From positions 1-64,000 of the forward strand of contig NZ_JAINFK010000001.1 in assembly GCF_019966575.1 (NCBI RefSeq): 64,000 nt of DNA. Reading direction: 5' to 3'. Position 1 is the stretch's first letter. Every line of letters starts with the position of its first letter. The position numbers and the translations under genes were made by a program. The notes below the pieces were generated by a model. It did no database searches. It had not been told where the DNA came from and worked only from the letters and a program-made list of their open reading frames with translations. This DNA is from Oricola cellulosilytica. GTDB taxonomy: Bacteria; Pseudomonadota; Alphaproteobacteria; Rhizobiales; Rhizobiaceae. Below are positions 17,705 to 26,238 of the stretch, one piece after another.

Positions 17705-19027
17705 TCAAAAAACTGCCTTGAAGGCAGTGTCCAGTTTGCCAACGACCTCGTCAATTTGGCGCTCCTCGATGATGAAGGGCGGCGCAAGCAACATATGGTC
17801 GCCCCGGGCACCGTCGATGGTGCCGCTCATCGGATAGCAAATCAACCCGGCCTCAAAGGCTCGCTTCTTGAGATTCGCGGCTATCTTCCGGGAGGGATCG
17901 AAAGGCGCCTTCGTCTCGCGATCCTCGACGAACTCCAGTCCCAGAAACAGCCCTCGCCCACGAATATCGCCCACATTCGGGTGCTGCCCGAACACCAGTT
18001 CCAGTTCGGCGCGCAGTTTCCGTCCCTTATCGTTGACGTTCGCTAGCAGACCGCGGTCGAGAATGGCGCCCAGGACCGCACGCGAGGCGGCGGTCGCCAG
18101 CGGATGTCCCATATAGGTATGGCCATGCTGGAAGAAGCCCGTTCCGGCGGCAATGGCTTCGTATATCGCTCCGGAGCACAGCATGGCTCCGATTGGCTGG
18201 TAGCCGGCGCCCAGCCCTTTCGCGATCACCGCGATATCCGGCGATATACGGTCTTGCTCACATGCGAAGAGAGTCCCCGTGCGCCCCATTCCGCACATGA
18301 CCTCATCCAAGATAAGGAGGATCCCGTTGGCGTCGCAGATCTCCCGAATCCTTCTGTAATACCCCTCAACGGGCGGCACGGCTCCGGCTGTCGCGCCGAC
18401 CACCGGCTCGGCGATGAATGCCAGCACGGACTCTGCCCCTAGCCGCTGAATCTCTTCTTCAAGTTCATTCGCCACCCGCTGTCCATATTCGTATGCGCTC
18501 TCGTCAGAGCAGCGGTCGCGATACTCATAACAGGGCGAAATATGGGAGGTTTCAACCAGCAGCGGGGCAAATTGCCGGCGGCGCCATTCATTACCCCCGG
18601 CAGCCAGAGCGCCGAGCGTGTTGCCGTGATAGCTTTGCCGGCGGGCAATGACACGATGACGGTCCGGTTGACCGATCTCGAGGAAGTACTGCCGCGCGAG
18701 TTTAATTGCCGCTTCGACCGCCTCAGAGCCGCCTGATACGAAATAAACGCGCTCAAGCCCCTGCGGTGCGTTCTCGATCAGCCGATCGGCGAGTTGCTCG
18801 GCCGGCTCGGAGGTGAAGAAACCGGTGTGGGCAAAGGCGATCTTGTCCAACTGCGATTTGATGGCGTTGGCGACAGCGGCGTCAGAATGGCCGAGGCACG
18901 AGACTGCGGCACCTCCGGATCCGTCGAAATAACGCTTTCCGTCGGCGTCGATAATGTAACAGCCATCCCCCCTTGCCGCCACGGGAAGTTGCCCGACAGT
19001 GGCGCGGCCGAAAACATGGGAACTCAT
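17705..19027 (-). CDS. Class III PLP-dependent aminotransferase
   Basis: A 440-residue aspartate-aminotransferase-superfamily enzyme of the omega-amino acid class. Marks are FDGSGGAAVSCLGH, VYFVSGGSEAVEAAIKLAR, LLILDEVMCGMGRTG (Asp contacting the pyridine nitrogen) and VIAKGLGAGYQPIGA with the PLP lysine. The substrate cannot be told from sequence. It is the last gene of a minus-strand operon that begins with a TAXI-TRAP binding protein, so the imported solute may be an amine or amino acid, or a keto acid that is later aminated (inference). Confidence 0.85.
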   Translation of the reverse strand: MSSHVFGRATVGQLPVAARGDGCYIIDADGKRYFDGSGGAAVSCLGHSDAAVANAIKSQLDKIAFAHTGFFTSEPAEQLADRLIENAPQGLERVYFVSGGSEAVEAAIKLARQYFLEIGQPDRHRVIARRQSYHGNTLGALAAGGNEWRRRQFAPLLVETSHISPCYEYRDRCSDESAYEYGQRVANELEEEIQRLGAESVLAFIAEPVVGATAGAVPPVEGYYRRIREICDANGILLILDEVMCGMGRTGTLFACEQDRISPDIAVIAKGLGAGYQPIGAMLCSGAIYEAIAAGTGFFQHGHTYMGHPLATAASRAVLGAILDRGLLANVNDKGRKLRAELELVFGQHPNVGDIRGRGLFLGLEFVEDRETKAPFDPSRKIAANLKKRAFEAGLICYPMSGTIDGARGDHMLLAPPFIIEERQIDEVVGKLDTAFKAVF

Positions 19028-19055
19028 GATGCGATCTTCTCCTGAACGCGACGGG

Positions 19056-19481
19056 CTAGGGCCGGACGATCATCACAGACGCAGAAGTATGGCGCGCGAC
19101 ATGATCAGCATTCGGCCCGATCAACAAATCGGCCAGTTCCGGACGGTGCGACGCCATGACGATGAGGTCGCACCCCTCCACCTCCGCGACCCGGACGATC
19201 TCACGGTAGACCTGCCCCGCAGCCACGTGCTCCACGGCAGTGATACCGGCAAGTTCGCGATCAACCAGTGCCGTCAATTCCTCGGCGGCCTTTCTGGCGA
19301 TCTTCTGCTCGTAGTCGTCCGGAAAATACTGCGCGACCATTGCCGTACGGATGTCCTGCACGACTGTAACGATATGCAAGTCAGCTCCGAAAGCTTCGAC
19401 GAGCTTTCGGGCAACGGGGATTGCCTTTTTCCAGGAGCTCTCGTGTGCCAGATCGATGGGTAGCAGGATAGATTTGTACAT
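19056..19481 (-). CDS. Universal stress protein, UspF-like
   Basis: A 141-residue UspA-fold protein beginning MYKSILLPIDLAHESSW. The C-terminal block ASHRPELADLLIGPNADHVARH resembles UspF/UspG more than classical UspA. The usual GxxGxxxxxxxxxGS nucleotide loop is not clean (GPNA instead of GSNA), so ATP binding is uncertain. It lies between the TRAP permease (15 nt) and the aminotransferase (28 nt). TRAP operons often include a Usp gene, which is thought to link transport to cell state. Confidence 0.82.
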   Translation of the reverse strand: MYKSILLPIDLAHESSWKKAIPVARKLVEAFGADLHIVTVVQDIRTAMVAQYFPDDYEQKIARKAAEELTALVDRELAGITAVEHVAAGQVYREIVRVAEVEGCDLIVMASHRPELADLLIGPNADHVARHTSASVMIVRP

Positions 19482-19495
19482 GACCGGATCCTTTC

Positions 19496-22249
19496 TCAGG
19501 CCTCGGCAAGTTCTTCACGGCGCGGCGGACTCGATGCCGGCGCCCGGCGGCGCTGTAACCACACGACAAGCGCGAGAAGCAGCAGCGCCGGAAGATAGAT
19601 CAGGTATTTGGACGGTTGTTCGGCAGGTTTCAGAACGCGGACGATTTCCTGATCCCAGTCGAGACCGACTTCCTGCGCGGGCGACCCAAAGCCAACATCG
19701 TCGATAATGGTCTTGCCGTCCCGCTCCATAAGCGTCAGCCCCGCTCCCTCTATCCGTTCCTCCCCAGATGAGCCGTCAGGCAGCGCCAGCAAGACGACCC
19801 ATTCCCGCATCTCGCCGACATCGTCCAGACCGGCGATGCGCAGGCGCAGTTTCTCACCGGAGGGTACGTCGCCCGCAGCAGCTACAATCTGCGCAGGAGC
19901 GACCTCTTCATACGGCGGATAGACCATGTCCATCCAAAAGCCCGGCCTGAAGAAGGTGAAAGCGAGAACCAGCAACGCGATGCTTTCCCAAACGCGGTTG
20001 CGTGTAAGGAACCAGCCCTGGGTGGCGGCAGCGAAAAGCAACATGGCCACGGTAGCGATGATGAAAATGAAAATTCCCTGGATCCAACCGACATTGATAA
20101 GCAGCAGTTCGGTGTTGAAGATGAACAGGAAGGGCAGCGCCGCTGTTCGTAGGGAATAGAAGAAAGCAACGAAGCCGGTGCGGATGGGATCGCCGCCGGA
20201 AACCGCGGCGGCGGCAAACGAGGCGAGGCCAACAGGCGGCGTAACGTCGGCCATGATTCCGAAATAGAAAACGAAGAGATGGACAGCGATCAACGGCACC
20301 AAAAGGCCGTTTTCCTGACCGAGCGTGACGATCACCGGCGCAAGAAGCGCCGAGACGACAATATAGTTTGCCGTCGTCGGCAGGCCCATGCCGAGGATCA
20401 GCGACAGGATCGCGGTGAGGAACAGGATCGCCAAGAGATTGCCGCCAGACAGGACTTCCACGACATCCGCGAGTGCCGAACCAACACCTGTTTGCGAGAC
20501 CGCGCCCACGATGATGCCTGCGGTCGCCGTCGCGATGCCGATACCGATCATGTTGCGGGCGCCCGAGATCAAGCCGTCGATCAATTCGTGAAACCCCCGC
20601 CGCACTGCGGCACCTAGATCCCCCTCGCGCCGGAAAAGAGCAAACAAGGGCCTCTGGGTCAGCAGTATGAAGATCATGAAGGCAGAGGCCCAGAATGCGG
20701 ATAAGCCGGGCGACAGCCGCTCCACCATCAACGCCCAGACAAGAACGATCACGGGCAGAATGAAATGCAGCCCCGACTTGATCGTCGGGCCCGGCAGAGG
20801 CAGCTTCGCGACCGGAGCGTTGGGATCGTCCATCTTCGGTTCGGGATAGTTGGAGCCGAAGGCGACCAACGCCACATAGACGGCGGTCAGACAGACGAAG
20901 ATCACATAGGGCGATGCCGCGCCGAAGGTCGGACGAATCCAGCCCATGCCGTAGTAGACGCCAAGAGACACTGCAGACAGGACGAGAACGCCGAAGACGA
21001 TGCCTACCAGGCGGCGCATCAGGGGGCCCGGCTCATAAGGCCGCGGAAGCCCTTTCATCCCGGCCTTCGCCGCCTCCAGATGAACAATATAGACGAGCGC
21101 GATATAGGAGATCAGCGCCGGAAGAAACGCGTGCTTGACGACATCGAAATAGGGGATACCGACATATTCAACCATGAGGAAAGCCGCCGCGCCCATCACA
21201 GGCGGCATGATCTGGCCGTTAACCGATGAAGCCACCTCCACGGCGCCGGCCTTCTCGGAAGAAAATCCCACCTTCTTCATCAAGGGAATCGTGAAGGTGC
21301 CGGTCGTCACCACATTGGCAATCGAGGAGCCGGAGATAAGTCCGGTCATCGCCGAGGAAACGACGGCCGCCTTCGCCGGTCCGCCCTTCATGTGCCCCAT
21401 AAGCGAAAATGCCACTTGAATGAAGTAATTGCCCGCTCCGGCCTTATCCAGAAGCGCCCCGAAGAGCACGAAAAGGAACACGAACGAGGTTGAAACACCG
21501 AGCGCAATGCCGAACACGCCCTCCGTGGTGATCCAGTGGTGGTTGATGATCTCACGTAGATTGTTGCCCTTGTGGGCAATGATCTCCGGCATATACGGCC
21601 CCAAAACTGTGTAAACGAGAAAAAGCGAGGCAACAATCACTAGCGCCGGCCCGAGGGAACGTCGCGTCGCCTCCAGCAGCAGCAACAGGCCTGCAATAGA
21701 GACGACATAGTCGAGAAAGATCGGCTGGCCGACGCGGTCGGCAATCGGTCCGTAGTAAATAAACAAATAGGCCGCGCAAAAGCCTCCGACGGCTGCAAGA
21801 ATCCATTCGTGGATCGCGATACGGTCGCTGCGGGTTGGCAATGCGCAGGCGCCCGCCACCAGCACGGTGATGACGAGAACGACCCAGACCGGAAACGTGT
21901 CTTGGGCCGAAATGGCGAGCAGACCGCCAAGAACAAGCGGCGTGGCGACGCCGAGAACGCGTTGCAGCGCAGAGTTGCCCGGCGGAAAGGCGAGGAAGGC
22001 GAGAACAACCGCAAACGCCAAGTGTATAGAGCGCGCCTCGGTGTCGTTGAACACGCCGATGCCGAGTACGAACGGCAGCGGGGAGGCAAACCAAAGCTGG
22101 AACAGCGACCACGCCAGCGCGATGCCGGCGATCAACTTGGCGATCCCCGGGCCGGCGGATCGACCGCCCGTGTCCGCTTCGGCGACAAGTGCGTCGATCT
22201 CCGCCTGCGTCAGGCCTCTGTGAGCCTCATTCTGCACCGCATCCGCCAT
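19496..22249 (-). CDS. TAXI-type TRAP permease, fused small and large subunits
   Basis: A 917-residue membrane protein in which the four-helix small subunit and the 12-helix large subunit are fused (TRAP 4TM/12TM fusion). Residues ~40-220 hold the small-subunit part. Later blocks MTGLISGSSIANVVTTGTF, MPPVMGAAAFLM, LILGMGLPTTANYIV and DVTPPVGLASFAAAA are the large-subunit signatures. A C-terminal soluble segment of roughly 100 residues (DUF3394-like) is followed by a final helix and a basic tail. It works with the TAXI-type binding protein encoded just upstream. Confidence 0.9.
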   Translation of the reverse strand: MADAVQNEAHRGLTQAEIDALVAEADTGGRSAGPGIAKLIAGIALAWSLFQLWFASPLPFVLGIGVFNDTEARSIHLAFAVVLAFLAFPPGNSALQRVLGVATPLVLGGLLAISAQDTFPVWVVLVITVLVAGACALPTRSDRIAIHEWILAAVGGFCAAYLFIYYGPIADRVGQPIFLDYVVSIAGLLLLLEATRRSLGPALVIVASLFLVYTVLGPYMPEIIAHKGNNLREIINHHWITTEGVFGIALGVSTSFVFLFVLFGALLDKAGAGNYFIQVAFSLMGHMKGGPAKAAVVSSAMTGLISGSSIANVVTTGTFTIPLMKKVGFSSEKAGAVEVASSVNGQIMPPVMGAAAFLMVEYVGIPYFDVVKHAFLPALISYIALVYIVHLEAAKAGMKGLPRPYEPGPLMRRLVGIVFGVLVLSAVSLGVYYGMGWIRPTFGAASPYVIFVCLTAVYVALVAFGSNYPEPKMDDPNAPVAKLPLPGPTIKSGLHFILPVIVLVWALMVERLSPGLSAFWASAFMIFILLTQRPLFALFRREGDLGAAVRRGFHELIDGLISGARNMIGIGIATATAGIIVGAVSQTGVGSALADVVEVLSGGNLLAILFLTAILSLILGMGLPTTANYIVVSALLAPVIVTLGQENGLLVPLIAVHLFVFYFGIMADVTPPVGLASFAAAAVSGGDPIRTGFVAFFYSLRTAALPFLFIFNTELLLINVGWIQGIFIFIIATVAMLLFAAATQGWFLTRNRVWESIALLVLAFTFFRPGFWMDMVYPPYEEVAPAQIVAAAGDVPSGEKLRLRIAGLDDVGEMREWVVLLALPDGSSGEERIEGAGLTLMERDGKTIIDDVGFGSPAQEVGLDWDQEIVRVLKPAEQPSKYLIYLPALLLLALVVWLQRRRAPASSPPRREELAEA

Positions 22250-22319
22250 CGTCCTTGCCCCGCTTCGGCCCCCGTGCCACCGTGCGGATACGGCACTTGC
22301 CGCATCGCAATATCAAAGG

Positions 22320-22343
22320 CCCCGCGCAGAAGACTGCGCGGGG
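22320..22343 (-). terminator. Strong hairpin between TAXI binding protein and permease
   Basis: CCCCGCGCAG (22320-22329) and CTGCGCGGGG (22334-22343) form a perfect 10-bp GC-rich stem with a 4-nt loop. It lies 11 nt after the binding-protein stop and about 70 nt before the permease start. There is only a weak T-run on the minus strand (CCTTTG). It probably acts as a partial terminator or 3' stabiliser that gives more binding protein than permease. Confidence 0.6.
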
Positions 22344-22353
22344 TCAGCCGGAC

Positions 22354-23313
22354 TTACATCCAGCCACGTTCCTTGTAGTAACGTTCGGCACCGGCATGCA
22401 GCGGCGCCGACAGGCCGTCCTTGATCATCTGTTCCTCGGTCAGATTCTCGAAGGCGGGATGCAGCTTTTTGAAGCGGTCAAAATTGTCGAACACGGCCTT
22501 CACAACCTGATAAATCACCTCTTCGGGCACGTCTTCAGAGGAAACGAAGGTCGCCTTCACGCCGAAGGTGCTTACGTCGGAGTCGGTGCCCTTGTACATG
22601 CCGCCCGGAATGGTGGCCTTCGCGTAATAGGGGTTCTCGGAAACGAGTTTGTCGATCGCTTCGCCTTCAACCGGGATCAGCTTGGCATCCGTCGTGGTTG
22701 TCGCTTCCTGGATCGCACCTGCGGGATGGCCGACCGTGTAGATCATCGCATCAATCTTGTTGTCGCCAAGCGCACCGGCCTGTTCGGCGGCCTTCAATTC
22801 GGAGGCCAGCGAAAAATCGTCGATCGTCCAACCCTTTTTCTCGAGGACGACATCCATTGTAGCGCGCTGGCCGGAACCGGGGTTCCCGATGTTGACGCGT
22901 TTACCCTTCAAATCGTCAAACGAATCTATGCCGGCATCCGAGCGCGCGACAACGGTAAATGGCTCGCCATGCACCGAGAACACCGCGCGCAGCTTATCGA
23001 ACTTTTCGCCTTCGAATTTCGACGAGCCGTTATAGGCGTGGAACTGCCAGTCTGACTGGGCGACACCCATCTGGCGGTCACCGTTCTTGATCGCGTTGAT
23101 GTTGTCGATCGAACCACCGGTCGATGGCGCAGTACATTTGATATTGTGCTCGGCGCTTCCGCGATTCACCAGCCGGCAGATCGACTGTCCGACCACGTAG
23201 TACACGCCTGTCTGACCGCCCGTGCCAATCGTGATGAATGTTTCTTCTGCGACCGCCGTTTGGGCGCTAAGGGCTAGAACACCCGCTGCAAATGTCCGCA
23301 ATAGACTCTTCAT
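22354..23313 (-). CDS. TAXI-family TRAP solute-binding protein
   Basis: A 319-residue periplasmic protein with a signal peptide (MKSLLRTFAAGVLALSAQ, cleavage near AVAEE). The start of the mature part, ITIGTGGQTGVYYVVGQSIC, is characteristic of the TAXI (TRAP-associated extracytoplasmic immunogenic) family. GKRVNIGNPGSGQRATMDVV is the second ligand-lobe motif. The ATG at 23311-23313 gives a standard signal peptide; the longer frame adds an unlikely N-terminus. It heads the operon permease-usp-aminotransferase. Confidence 0.88.
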   Translation of the reverse strand: MKSLLRTFAAGVLALSAQTAVAEETFITIGTGGQTGVYYVVGQSICRLVNRGSAEHNIKCTAPSTGGSIDNINAIKNGDRQMGVAQSDWQFHAYNGSSKFEGEKFDKLRAVFSVHGEPFTVVARSDAGIDSFDDLKGKRVNIGNPGSGQRATMDVVLEKKGWTIDDFSLASELKAAEQAGALGDNKIDAMIYTVGHPAGAIQEATTTTDAKLIPVEGEAIDKLVSENPYYAKATIPGGMYKGTDSDVSTFGVKATFVSSEDVPEEVIYQVVKAVFDNFDRFKKLHPAFENLTEEQMIKDGLSAPLHAGAERYYKERGWM

Positions 23314-23507
23314 GCTTATCTCCCTGCTTTGACAAGAGATCAGGATTGCGCAATCAAAGGAATAAAGCAACGATGGCCTGCGTATCTTCTAACCATTTGA
23401 TGAACCTGCGAAAAGTGTCCCGGCATGGCAGAGGTCAGCGCCCACGCAAACGCGGGGCGGTGTCGCGTAAGAGCGAAAGGCGAAGTGCGTTGAGCGATTT
23501 GAAGCCG

Positions 23508-23804
23508 ATGAACGTCGCGATCGCAGGAATAGGCAAGATCGCGCGCGACCAACACGTGCCCTGTATCCAAAATGCGGGCGTTTCCACCTTCCCGCCTCCG
23601 TCAGCAGACACGCCAACACTCGACGGCGTCGATTTTTACGACAGCATCGAGAATTTCCTTGCGTCACGGCCCGACGTCGAAGCAATCGCACTATGCGTGC
23701 TGCCCCAGGATTTTAAACGGTTCGCCGAACTGATCGCGACGAAGGCAAGCGCCGATGCCTTTATGGTCGGTAAGCGTATCAAAACCGATCCGATCGTAGA
23801 CTGA
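23508..23804 (+). pseudogene. Internally deleted GalD-like Gfo/Idh/MocA dehydrogenase
   Basis: The 98-codon frame begins MNVAIAGIGKIARDQHVPCI, which is the nucleotide-binding start of galactose-1-dehydrogenase-like Gfo/Idh/MocA enzymes. It continues through VDFYDSIENFLASRPDVEAIALC, then jumps to RFAELIATKASADAFMVGKRI, which resembles the C-terminal helix of the same family. About 200 central residues, including the EKP catalytic block, are missing. Near residues 25-35 the reading frame STFPPPSAD is replaced in the +2 frame by RFHLPASVSRHA, the expected family sequence, so small frameshifts have also occurred. I infer a non-functional remnant. It abuts glpD tail to tail. Confidence 0.6.
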
Positions 23805-23809
23805 GAGGA

Positions 23810-25336
23810 TCAGGTCGGTTGCGCGTATCGATCACCGAGAAGTTCCTTCATGAACGCCTCCAACGCGGTCACCTGCCCTTCGTTCAGCTTGAGGCCAAGC
23901 TTCGTCCGCCGCCATAATATATCATCGGCTGCGAGCGCCCATTCCTGCTCGATAAGATAGCGCACTTCAGCCTCCTTAAGTCCGCTGCCAAAGTCACGCC
24001 CGAGCTGCTCGCTTGACCGTGAGGCACCCAGGATGTCACGCGCTCGTGTGCCATACACCCGCGAATAGCGGGTTGCGTCCCTGTCGTTCAAGAATGGGTA
24101 ATCGCGCTTTAAGGCCGCCACGTGCGCCCGAAACTCCGTCGCCGGAAAATCCCCGCCCGGCAGTACGGCACCCGACGTCCAAGACTTACCGCGTTCGCCG
24201 ATCAACGCCGCGATCTTTTCAAGCATCGACTCGCCAAGCCGCCGATAAGTCGTGATCTTTCCACCGAAGATATTGATCAGCGGCGCCCTATCGTTTCCGC
24301 TGTCTTCCTTCAGGACATAATCCCGGGTCGCCTCCTGAGCTTTCGAAGCACCATCATCGTAGAGCGGCCGGATGCCGGAATATGTCCAGACGATATCGCC
24401 GCGCCCTACCGGCTCGCGGAAATAGGAACTCGCGCCCTCGCAGAGATAGTCGATCTCCTGATCCGAGATGGAAACGTCTCCCGGTTCGCCGTGGTAATCC
24501 TGGTCGGTCGTTCCGACCAAGGTGAAATCGGTCTCGTACGGGATCGCGAAGAATATTCGTCCGTCCGCGTTCTGAAAGAAATAGGCGCGGTCATGATCAA
24601 ACTTGCGCTTGATGACGATGTGGCTACCCTGCACCAGCCGCACATTGTGCGCATCGTTCTTGCCGACAGCATTCGCGAGAATTTCGTCGACCCACGGACC
24701 CGCCGCATTGACCATGAGTTTCGCCATGACGATATCGCGGGCGCCACTCACCGTGTCCTCCACGGTGACCTTCCAATCATCGGCTGCCCGTTCGGCAGCG
24801 ACCACCTTCGCGCGCGTGCGAATGGTCGCGCCGCGATCGGCCGCGTCTCGCGCGTTCAACACAACAAGCCGAGCGTCGTTGACCCAACAGTCGGAATATT
24901 CGAATGCCTTCTGAAATTCCGGCTTCAACGGCCTGCCGGCCTCATCCTCCTTCAGGTCGAGGACCTTGGTGGGCGGAAGTTCCTTCCGGCCCCCGATGTG
25001 GTCGTAGAGAAACAGCCCGAGACGCAAAAGCCACGCGGGTCGCATGCCCTTGTGGTACGGCAGAACAAAGCGAAGCGGCCAGATGATGTGTGGCGCCATG
25101 TTCCAGAGAACTTCTCGCTCCATCAACGCTTCGCGCACCAGACGGAATTCGTAGTGCTCGAGGTAGCGCAAGCCGCCGTGGATCAGCTTGGTCGACCACG
25201 ACGAAGTTCCCGAAGCCAGATCATTCATCTCGGCAAGATAAACGGAGTAGCCGCGCCCGGCAGCGTCGCGGGCGATACCGCAGCCATTGATCCCGCCTCC
25301 GATGACGAAAACATCGCAGGTTGAAGTGTCAGGCAC
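23810..25336 (-). CDS. glpD: Glycerol-3-phosphate dehydrogenase, FAD-dependent
   Basis: A 508-residue membrane-associated flavoprotein that oxidises sn-glycerol-3-phosphate to dihydroxyacetone phosphate and feeds electrons to the quinone pool. It has the FAD motif GGGINGCGIARDAAGRG near residue 13, then SSWSTKLIHGGLRYLEHYEF, a FASN-like signature region specific for GlpD, and late LINIFGGKITTYRRL. Length fits the family. It appears monocistronic, with CGAAA repeats upstream that look like a DeoR-type GlpR site. Confidence 0.92.
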   Translation of the reverse strand: MPDTSTCDVFVIGGGINGCGIARDAAGRGYSVYLAEMNDLASGTSSWSTKLIHGGLRYLEHYEFRLVREALMEREVLWNMAPHIIWPLRFVLPYHKGMRPAWLLRLGLFLYDHIGGRKELPPTKVLDLKEDEAGRPLKPEFQKAFEYSDCWVNDARLVVLNARDAADRGATIRTRAKVVAAERAADDWKVTVEDTVSGARDIVMAKLMVNAAGPWVDEILANAVGKNDAHNVRLVQGSHIVIKRKFDHDRAYFFQNADGRIFFAIPYETDFTLVGTTDQDYHGEPGDVSISDQEIDYLCEGASSYFREPVGRGDIVWTYSGIRPLYDDGASKAQEATRDYVLKEDSGNDRAPLINIFGGKITTYRRLGESMLEKIAALIGERGKSWTSGAVLPGGDFPATEFRAHVAALKRDYPFLNDRDATRYSRVYGTRARDILGASRSSEQLGRDFGSGLKEAEVRYLIEQEWALAADDILWRRTKLGLKLNEGQVTALEAFMKELLGDRYAQPT

Positions 25337-25414
25337 CTTGAACTCCCGTCATATTCCGCCGCAACGCCTTCGCGTGAGACTGCGCGCTTTCACACGATCT
25401 CTATACAAAATGCG

Positions 25415-25436
25415 CGAAAACGAAAAGGTGCGAAAG
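25415..25436. promoter_or_regulatory. CGAAA direct repeats, candidate GlpR operator
   Basis: CGAAAA occurs at 25415-25420 and 25421-25426, and CGAAAG at 25431-25436. Read on the minus strand these are TTTCG units about 80-100 nt before glpD. DeoR-family regulators such as GlpR commonly bind TTTCG-type repeats. No glpR gene is in the window, so binding is inference. Confidence 0.4.
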
Positions 25437-25461
25437 CAAAAAGTCGACACGGACTTTCGAT

Positions 25462-26238
25462 TTACAGCGCTGTAATGCCACCATCGATAGCAATCGCCTG
25501 GCCCGTCATGAAACTGTTCGCCGGGTTCGCAGCGAAAATTACTGCTTCGACCACTTCATCAATTTCTGCGAGCCGCCGCATCGGCACGCCGCGCACGAGC
25601 TCGGCCACAGCAGCCTCGCGACCGGACGGCGCTGCGTCGATTGCACCCAGAACCATGTCGGTCTTCGCGAACGATGGACAGACGGCGTTGACGCGGACCC
25701 CAAGCCGGGCGCATTCAGCTGCGGCGCTGCGCGTCAGCCCCACGACGCCATGCTTGGCTGCGGCATAAACGGAAAGGGTCGGCGCTCCGCTGACCCCGGC
25801 AACCGACGCGATATTGACGATACAACCGGTCGAACCGTCCTTCTTATGTCGCTTCACCATCGCCGGAATCTGATGCTTTAGCGCGAAAAAGACACCCATC
25901 AAATCGACATCGATGATGCGCCGCGCTTCCTCGGAGGAAACGAACGGCAGAGCAACGTTCGATTGCGCAATTCCGGCATTGTTGACAGCAATATCCAGCC
26001 GGCCAAACGTCTCTAGAGCAAGCGCAACAAGATCCTGGCTGGTATCCTCGTCAGAGATGTCGCCGGGAAGGTATGTCCACCGATCCTGTCTGAATTCCGA
26101 AAATATATTACCGGGATCATCCATAAGGTCGGAGAGAACGAGGTTCGCGCCTGCTTCATACAACCTCAGAGCCGTCCGCAAGCCGAAGCCGCGCGACGCG
26201 CCGGTGACGATCGCCGTCAGGCCTTGGAACGCGGTCAT
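25462..26238 (-). CDS. Short-chain dehydrogenase/reductase
   Basis: A 258-residue classical SDR. TGASRGFGLRTA is the cofactor motif near residue 12, the Asp of LVLSDLMDD suggests NAD preference, NNAGIA is present, and the catalytic residues lie in NIASVAGVSG and YAAAKHG. The ATG at 26236-26238 overlaps the stop of the phosphotransferase gene (ATGA). The long upstream open frame is not part of the protein. It is third in a minus-strand operon with an SDR and an APH-family kinase, likely acting on hydroxyacyl-CoA intermediates. Confidence 0.85.
   Translation of the reverse strand: MTAFQGLTAIVTGASRGFGLRTALRLYEAGANLVLSDLMDDPGNIFSEFRQDRWTYLPGDISDEDTSQDLVALALETFGRLDIAVNNAGIAQSNVALPFVSSEEARRIIDVDLMGVFFALKHQIPAMVKRHKKDGSTGCIVNIASVAGVSGAPTLSVYAAAKHGVVGLTRSAAAECARLGVRVNAVCPSFAKTDMVLGAIDAAPSGREAAVAELVRGVPMRRLAEIDEVVEAVIFAANPANSFMTGQAIAIDGGITAL

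Noticed and set aside
24122-25324. 400-codon plus-strand frame opposite glpD
   Set aside because: GlpD motifs are unambiguous on the minus strand; the plus frame shows no family.
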